From contig NOKP01000032.1 in assembly GCA_002682825.1 (NCBI GenBank), forward strand, positions 248,001 to 312,000: a DNA stretch of 64,000 nucleotides, in the 5' to 3' direction. The first letter of the stretch is position 1, and each line of letters starts with the position of its first letter. Origin of the DNA: Neonectria sp. B-13 (lineage: Eukaryota; Ascomycota; Sordariomycetes; Hypocreales; Nectriaceae). Position numbers and translations under genes: made by a program. The notes beneath the pieces are model-generated. The model saw only the letters and a program-made list of their open reading frames with translations. It was not told the DNA's origin and did no database searches. Below, one piece after another: positions 57,645 through 64,000 of this stretch.

Positions 57645-58913
57645 ATGCGGTCAACACGACTTATATCTGCGCTGTTTTTTCTTTCCCTTTCGAACCACAC
57701 GGGCGCCCGGCGTGGCGGGGACTCTGATGGTGGCGGGGGCGACGGAGGCGGAAACGAAGGCGGAAGTGGAGGCGGAGAAGGAGAAGGCGGAGGAAGCGGG
57801 GGAAATGATGCAACTCCCTACGTAACCTGCAACCCCGCGGATTTTGATGATTTCTATAACCCTAGTATTTCCGGTTGTGGCTTGGGTACGTGCGAGTGCA
57901 ATCACTTGCTAGAGCGCCGATGGCTCTATGGACTTCCAGGACTGTACTACAACGGAACAATTACGGTTCGGCACCGAGTTTCCTACAACACAGCCTGGTC
58001 CATCGGATGCAATAACAACGATGAGGAGCCCAAGACATACCGCTATCCGGCTCTTCTACTGGTCGGCCCAACAGGCAACTCGTCTGACACGAACCCAATC
58101 CATTGGTCCTTGTACGGTTACGAGCCAGCCAACAAGGCTCAGGGACTCGGCAGCCTGTTTCTTGATACCCTTCAGCGATGGGTCTTTGTCCGTTCCAGCG
58201 ACTTTGTTGTCATGGGCAGTGGCTGTCTAAATTACGAAAGGGGAATCTATGCCCGTACCGATGCCACAGGGGATCATCAGCTTACTCGCGTCTACTGGCA
58301 GACCAATGTCACGGAGACCGGCAGCAGCACATTTTCAGCCAACGCAGTACTCACCAGCATGCCACCCACTCATGACGAATTGAGTGCAATCCATCTTGGC
58401 ACTTATGACTATGAGCATACGTACCCAAGCCAGTACATTACTCTGAACAACGTCTGCTCATTCGACAAATCAAACAAATCCTTTACCAATACCACAACTC
58501 CCACCTTGTGGATCACGAAAGGCGCCACCGTCGATATGAAAGACATAGGCTTAGAGTCAATGACTCTGACTCTTAACAACAGTGTCAAAAATTCTGTTGG
58601 CTTCGTGAGTGACCGCGTACCGAGCTGCGAGTCCAGCACTGGTTTCGAATGGGGACCGTTTTTCTCGGAGACCGATTCAAACTCGACCAAGTGGAACATA
58701 TCTGTTTCTACCACCTTGGAGTTTGAGGGCACCTTGGTGCAGGAGAATAGCACTCGGATCAACGGAAGTAAAGATGGGAACCCTGTATTTGACACCGTCT
58801 ACATGCGTACGGGGAACGTGTCGGACTCCGGGGCCTCGGCGTCAAGTCCGCCCGGTTCCAACGCTTGGGTTGTGAGCTCGGCTTTGCTCATGACGCTATT
58901 CCAGATACTATGA
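57645..58913 (+). CDS. glycine-rich secreted protein with probable GPI anchor
   Basis: This is a single exon of 422 residues from ATG 57645; the frame is open upstream but this start gives a clear signal peptide (MRSTRLISALFFLSLSNHTG). A Gly/Asp/Glu-rich linker follows (about residues 25-55), with long runs of GGG, then an ectodomain of about 330 residues with many N-glycosylation sequons (YNGT, GNSS, TNVT, NSTK, ENST) and several Cys (CGLGTCECNH). The C-terminus has a Ser/Gly/Pro hinge and ends in a hydrophobic tail (WVVSSALLMTLFQIL), as in GPI-anchored proteins. The ectodomain family is not recognised. It is probably a cell-wall or plasma-membrane surface protein. Confidence 0.82.
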   Translation: MRSTRLISALFFLSLSNHTGARRGGDSDGGGGDGGGNEGGSGGGEGEGGGSGGNDATPYVTCNPADFDDFYNPSISGCGLGTCECNHLLERRWLYGLPGLYYNGTITVRHRVSYNTAWSIGCNNNDEEPKTYRYPALLLVGPTGNSSDTNPIHWSLYGYEPANKAQGLGSLFLDTLQRWVFVRSSDFVVMGSGCLNYERGIYARTDATGDHQLTRVYWQTNVTETGSSTFSANAVLTSMPPTHDELSAIHLGTYDYEHTYPSQYITLNNVCSFDKSNKSFTNTTTPTLWITKGATVDMKDIGLESMTLTLNNSVKNSVGFVSDRVPSCESSTGFEWGPFFSETDSNSTKWNISVSTTLEFEGTLVQENSTRINGSKDGNPVFDTVYMRTGNVSDSGASASSPPGSNAWVVSSALLMTLFQIL

Positions 58914-60149
58914 GGCAATTGATGATGTTCTTGCTGGAAGTGGCGAATTGTAATCTGGGTAAACGGTGGCAAAAGGCGAGTGATGATGACTGAGGCTCAC
59001 AGCCTTCGCTTCTAGGATTCATGATGGTAGATGTTAGATGTTGGGGTACGATAGTTGTCTGAGCATGAAATCAAGATTTTCTTTGAAAAAGCCCTTCCCA
59101 ATGTCTTATTTCAAATCTTTTACAAGTAATACCAGCTACTTCAGCACCAGACACCGAGGTTAGATGCCTCGAAGTAGTTCATTTTATCCTCCACATTACG
59201 CATAATGAACCCTCGAAGAACGACCCGCCTACCCGGTATCAAACAAAGACAGAACTTCTACTTCGCAAGAGAGACCGGAAGAAATATAACGAATCGAGGC
59301 CTGTATGCTCTGTCCGACGGGAATCGTCTTATTTACGCATGCGGCACCACTCCCTGCAAAGACTAAGTCCCCTTACCGTCCTAACCGACGATGAGTATGT
59401 GCACTACAACGAACTCACTTAGACATCATTGGTTTTCATACAATCGTATGTCCCTGCTGTGTTTAAGGCGGTTGCAAGGCTACTTCATGACTTCACTGAT
59501 GTTACAGTACTGAGAATATATAATCATGGTATCCCTCTTCATTATCTGTTTCAGAGCGTGCGTGTAAGATAGAGGCGACTGCATAGTCGTTACTAAATAA
59601 AAGCCACAGAACTATTCACATAGCAAGCTTCGGCACCCGTGGAAGTGTACTTGATCTGAGAAGACTTCAAGTTCCATAAATTATTAGCAGTTGAGCTGGT
59701 AGATATTGTTACTATATCTAGGTAGTCCATCATCAGGGGAATTCAACCATCCTTTGGTATGAATTTAGTAAACCAATTTAACCTGTGACGCCCATTTTAT
59801 GTGAGTAATGAGCAGAATGTGTCATTTTCATCACTTGGCTTGCGCGTGGTGGCGCACAATTAGCTAGTTGTCGTTGGTCAGATGACTCTTTTCCTGCGTG
59901 TTCATATCCCAGAAACGTATAAATTTGTATTTCAGACTCTGCTTCTCAATAGCCAGCCGGTCTTGATCAAGACGATGGAAAGGCCCCGACTAGCGGCGAT
60001 GGGGCTTAGACTTTATCCGAAGACTACAGAGTGGCTGGCGCCTCTCACGTCACGGTGAATGTGTGATCCGTGAAGCTGAGAGCCAACCCCGCACGACTCA
60101 TTTCTGCTTGTTTCATGCTCTTCAGATCAATTTGGCGCAACGCTTCAAC
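58914..60149. other. intergenic region
   Basis: About 1.2 kb with no supported gene or repeat. Confidence 0.5.
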
Positions 60150-61895
60150 ATGGACAGGCTTCCCTTTGGACTCATTTCACTCATAGTCCCATATCTCTTG
60201 GAAGACGATGAAGAAAACATTGAAGGGAGACGCCGCAAGCTTTGGTTAAAGCCACCGTCTATCGCTCAGTATGCATCCATCTCCCGTTCATGGCAGGATG
60301 CCGTCGAGATGCACACCTTCTCCAAGGTGAAAGTGCGGAGCAACGACTTGTCCCGCTTTGAGATGGCTTTCCGGCACGCCCACCGGCGACAAGCTGTCTC
60401 TCACATTGACTACGAAATAGTGCTGCCATCGTACAGCCAGGCGCGGTGCTGGAAGCTTGAGCGGCCGAGCGAGCATGCAGAAAACATGGACGTCTTCTCG
60501 CGGGCGGTCCACGCCATTTTCAGCAGCCTACACGCATGGCAGTCCGAGGAGGAAGGTATCAATGGCGCTACAGGGAGTGTCAGTCACCCCATACATCTGA
60601 ACATGACGGCGTACTCTCGGCTTGAGGAAAGCGGCGGCCTTCCCAAGGGGCTAGGCCTCTACCGTATGGCCGGCCACTTTCTCGACTTCACCGGGCCGTG
60701 TTCAGCTCTCCCCGAAGTTAGGAGGGTCTTAGAGCTGAGAATTGGAGGGGTAATCAGACCACTGCATCCTAACGCGGCCTTCAGGATTCTAGCGGCGCTT
60801 CCTAGTTTGGAAGACGTATATTTACACATGCTGGAGCCACAGCCGAGGATGGAAGATATGCGAAGAGAACATCGTTGCGGTGAGCTGATTCCATCATCCT
60901 CATCCTATCCCGTCATCGGATCCCAGCGCTAACTGTGAACGCCAGCTCTTGCACAACAGGTCTCGTCAATGGGCGGCACGGGCTTTTCCTCGCTGAGAAC
61001 GCTTTATCTCAACCTGGACTCAAGTGAGCCTTTGAATCACAGTTTCACACCAAGCGACTGCCGCGACCCTGGAAAGTCTTTGAATGACACTCTCAGTGCG
61101 GCCCTGCATCTTATATCGCAGTCACTCCCTATCACCGAGCTCAGCCTTTATGGACCCTTCATCATCTCTCCGGAACTCTTCTGGCCCAACGATTCACCGG
61201 CTCCAAATCCTCCTCCTCATTGGCCAACGTTACAATACCTCACAGTCAACGCCAATATCGTCGCTCCTGACGGCACTTATTACTACACAGGGACTGAAGA
61301 GTCAGAGTCAGAAGACGACGATCCATGGATGTCCTACACTGATGCCGACAACAGTTCTAGGACGGGAACCAACCCCGATGCCGACGTCGATGCTGCTAGC
61401 TACGCCAGCGATGACTCCCAGGTGCGCGACCCGATTAACCGGGACGACGTGGCGCGGAGCAATGGCAGGTTGCCCCTCAACAACTGGCGTCGGGAGCTGG
61501 ACCCGGAGCGCTTCGACCCCCTCGTACTCGCCCTGTCGCGAGCTGCATGCTGCATGCCGGCGCTGCGCGAACTGGAGTTTTACATGGGCATGTCGGACAT
61601 CCAGGGCCCCTCCGGCATTGTGCTTCACGGCGCGGCAGAGCGGGAGGTGCCGTCGGTGCCAGGGGGAGTTCGAGAGTTTGAGCATATCAAGCGAAGGCGT
61701 TGGAGGGCTTACATCGGGCCCAAAGCCAAGTGGGAGCCTCCTGAGGAAGCGCGCGAGCTTTGGCGTCGGTTCGTAGGGCCAGGGGGTGTTATCACTATAG
61801 ACAAGTTGCTCAACAGCTGGGATCCAGAAGATGAGTCGGGGGGTTTTGAAGAGATCTTAGACGGACCAGAGCCGCCCGATAGCCCTTGTTCGTAG
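60150..61895 (+). CDS. F-box-like hypothetical protein (filamentous-fungal family)
   Basis: Exons 60150-60879 and 60946-61895 give 559 residues, with a 66-nt intron (GTGAGC donor, GCTAAC branch, CCAG acceptor). The N-terminus MDRLPFGLISLIVPYLLEDD with a following SIAQYASISRSWQDAVEMHT matches the two helices of fungal F-box-like domains. The middle contains SHIDYEIVLPSYSQ and FSRAVHAIFSSLHAWQSEEE; the C-terminal half has leucine-rich-like segments (SLRTLYLNLDSS, ITELSLYGPFII) and LALSRAACCMPALRELEFYM. I take it as one of the large lineage-expanded fungal families near DUF6546, possibly an SCF substrate adaptor; no function is established. Confidence 0.82.
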
Positions 61896-63033
61896 TATCA
61901 AACATGCTCAGAGACAGGATCCGAGGCTTTAATCGCTGGCATGTCAGCACAATTTTTCAGGTCTTCCTTCATCTGCCCTCAGAGTCGACAATCAGGAGGT
62001 GATATGTGAATGGGTGAATTATTACAGTATGTATTGTCTTGTATGCTGTTCATACATATATCGGTGCCGGTGATAGATCAAAACCTGCCGAGTTGGTCTC
62101 AACAAAATATACAAGCAAAGTAATTCCAAATCTTATTGATAGGAGTGACAGCTAGTCGCACAAAAGATCACAAACCCAACGATTTTTGCCTCCCAAGGTG
62201 AGACTGAATACATGTACAACGCCGAATAATAGAACGCCAGGCACTAAATAGAAACCCCTTTGCCTCTCAAATTGAAGCAGACTTCCACGACTTGAGATTC
62301 TCACTACAAAAGGCTCATTCTAGCCCATGGCGAAGAAGTAGCAACATCTCAAAGCCGTCACCTTGTGCCATCTCATTCGAGCATAGGAACACCAGCATCC
62401 AACCGGTATCTGAGAAATCCCCAATCCTTGTAACCTCTGCCGCCTTAATTTTTGTCGTCTGTTGAAACCTCTCATCATCACCATATGACCATGAGTTGGC
62501 TGCTCGCAAAGCATTACTCACACTCATGCCAGGTAGTCTGGAATATCTCGTCAAAACTTATGAAGTTGTCCACCCACTGGTTGGAGGGTCTCCGGACTCG
62601 GCATGACCTGAGGCCTGGTCTAGATGAGAGGTGGGCGAGTCTGGTTCCAATCTGCCGAGCACGGTACAGGATCCTTCTCCATCCGCACCTGGAGCAAGAC
62701 AATCTTCTTGGTGGCTTTGGGAGGCCGTTGACTGGATCGGAGACAATGAGTGCGATACATGGAGCGGCAATGTAAAAGACGGAGGGAATAAAATGGCGAG
62801 CGGCGCTACCTGGTGAGCGTTACTTATCAATTCTCAACCACGGTTCCTCTCGCACCGTGGCGGCTCTATGAACTTGAAATCTCCGAATGCCCTTTCACAA
62901 GAGCACTATGAGAAGTGACAAAAGGGCGACCATGGATAAAAGGTTGAACCCTCACAATCTGGGCTCCTGGAAGTGGAACATGATTCGGATGGGCATTATA
63001 TCTTTCAACGGATGCACTATCACAAGTTAACAG
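61896..63033. other. intergenic region, possible small ORF
   Basis: A minus-strand frame at 62315-62554 ends in a coding-like stretch (AAEVTRIGDFSDTGWMLVFL, then QGDGFEMLLLLRHGLE), but no start, intron pattern or family could be established. Otherwise nothing is seen. Confidence 0.3.
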
Positions 63034-63801
63034 CTACTGCTGTCCCTTTCTTGACTTTTTCTCTTCCCAATTAAACCCCTCCCAACGGGTACTCTTATCT
63101 TGCTGCCAATCAACCAGTTTCAAGTCCAACATATCAATCATTCTCATAACGCTTTGATCAACTAGGTCTTGAATTGAGCTGGGCCTCGTGTAGAATGCCA
63201 TAACGGGTGGGAAGACGACAGCATTTGCCTTTGTCACCGCCAACATGTTTTCCAGGTGTATGCTGGTCAGGGGTGTTTCCCTGGCGACAAGCACTAGCCT
63301 CCGTCTCTCCTTGAGTGTCACGCTTGCCGCCCGAACAATCAAATCGCTGTCATAGCCCATCCGTATTCCTGCAAGTGTTTTCATGCTGCAGGGTACTACA
63401 ATCATGCCGTCTGTATGGAAAGACCCCGATGATATGGAAGCCGACATGTCTAGTGGTGAATATGTCGCAGAAGCAAGTGATTCCAGATACTGAGGCGAGT
63501 CATTTGGAGCATCAAGCTCGTATTTGAGCGTCGCGCTGCCCCATTTGGATAATATCAGATGCGTCTCCACGTGTAACTCGCGCAAGCGTTGTAGAAGAGC
63601 TACTGCTAAGGGTGAACCTGTCGCACCTGTGACAGCAACGATGATGCGCGGCAGACGGCCGTTGGGCGGGTGCGAGGCGCGTTGGTGACTGGTTTGGAAG
63701 GATCGTTTAGAAATTAAGTGACGTTTAGTGAAGTGTCGTAGGAATGGCTGTCTTGAATGAGGAAATAAGAGTTGCATTTTGGCGGTAGAGACTTGATTCA
63801 T
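63034..63801 (-). CDS. UbiX/Pad1-type flavin prenyltransferase
   Basis: This is a single exon of 255 residues from ATG 63801. The first 45 residues are basic and Ser/Arg-rich (FTKRHLISKRSFQTSHQR), consistent with a mitochondrial leader as in yeast Pad1. The Rossmann-like core shows IIVAVTGATGSPLAVALLQR, VVPCSMKTLAGIRMGYDSDL and LVLVARETPLTSIHLENML, all UbiX/Pad1 signatures. The family transfers dimethylallyl to FMN to make the prenylated flavin cofactor used by UbiD/Fdc1 decarboxylases, for example of cinnamic or sorbic acids. An Fdc1 partner is often adjacent in fungi and could lie beyond the right edge. Confidence 0.93.
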   Translation of the reverse strand: MNQVSTAKMQLLFPHSRQPFLRHFTKRHLISKRSFQTSHQRASHPPNGRLPRIIVAVTGATGSPLAVALLQRLRELHVETHLILSKWGSATLKYELDAPNDSPQYLESLASATYSPLDMSASISSGSFHTDGMIVVPCSMKTLAGIRMGYDSDLIVRAASVTLKERRRLVLVARETPLTSIHLENMLAVTKANAVVFPPVMAFYTRPSSIQDLVDQSVMRMIDMLDLKLVDWQQDKSTRWEGFNWEEKKSRKGQQ

Positions 63802-64000
63802 ATCAGGATGCCTAAATGATTGGAAGTATGCTTTGGTTCTCTGAGTCCTTTTAAAGTCGGGTCATTGTCATGTCGCAGGCTTACTAGAGTACTAATTGAG
63901 TGTTGGTGAGAACTGGGTCTTTGAGCCAGCCGAGCCCCGTACGGACAGCTAACAATGTTCTTTGCTGACTATACCAAGCTGTGTCTCACCTCAGTACTCT
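63802..64000. other. right edge, promoter of the flavin prenyltransferase
   Basis: No coding sequence is recognised in the last 200 bases. Confidence 0.4.

Overview
This window is nuclear DNA of a filamentous ascomycete (Pezizomycotina, probably a Sordariomycete). The evidence is protein-coding genes with short GT-AG introns of 44-77 nt and CTAAC-type branch sites, a Zn2Cys6 regulator, a LaeA-like methyltransferase, a CipC-like protein, a fungal PKS-NRPS fragment, and duplicated DNA carrying C-to-T and G-to-A changes that look like repeat-induced point mutation (RIP). Species cannot be fixed from the sequence. I rebuilt exon structures by eye, joining frames across splice sites and checking phase.

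Layout. 0-10 kb: an FHA-domain protein kinase that leaves the window on the left, an ETHE1-type metallo-beta-lactamase hydrolase, an NAD(P)-binding epimerase-like protein, a quinone-oxidoreductase-like MDR protein and two small hypothetical genes. 10-14.8 kb: gene-poor, with a degenerate kinase-like relic and a CipC-family stress protein. 14.8-33.2 kb: a run of genes that looks like a glycoside-catabolism cluster: Zn2Cys6 regulator, GH3 beta-glucosidase with PA14, GH78 alpha-L-rhamnosidase, hexose-type MFS transporter, aldehyde dehydrogenase, Dal5-type MFS permease and a secreted GH49 dextranase-like gene that carries a frameshift. CGG-N4-CCG palindromes sit in two of its promoter regions.

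33.9-41.4 kb: the 3' part of a PKS-NRPS megasynthase (KR-ACP-C-A-T-R). It is missing its KS-AT-DH-MT front and is joined head-to-head with the C-terminal part of an acyltransferase-like gene. Related sequence blocks flank it, including a RIP-mutated copy of part of its own adenylation domain. This looks like a broken and rearranged secondary-metabolite locus.

41.4-64 kb: a possible regulator relic, a nitrilase-family hydrolase, a very-long-chain hydroxyacyl-CoA dehydratase, a NACHT-type STAND NTPase pseudogene with a stop codon inside its P-loop, a ten-exon LaeA-like methyltransferase, a twelve-exon aldos-2-ulose dehydratase-like gene of the anhydrofructose pathway with a minisatellite just upstream, a glycine-rich GPI-anchor-like surface protein, an F-box-like protein and a UbiX/Pad1 flavin prenyltransferase. 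No rRNA, CRISPR or intact transposon was seen, and no tRNA was recognised by eye.
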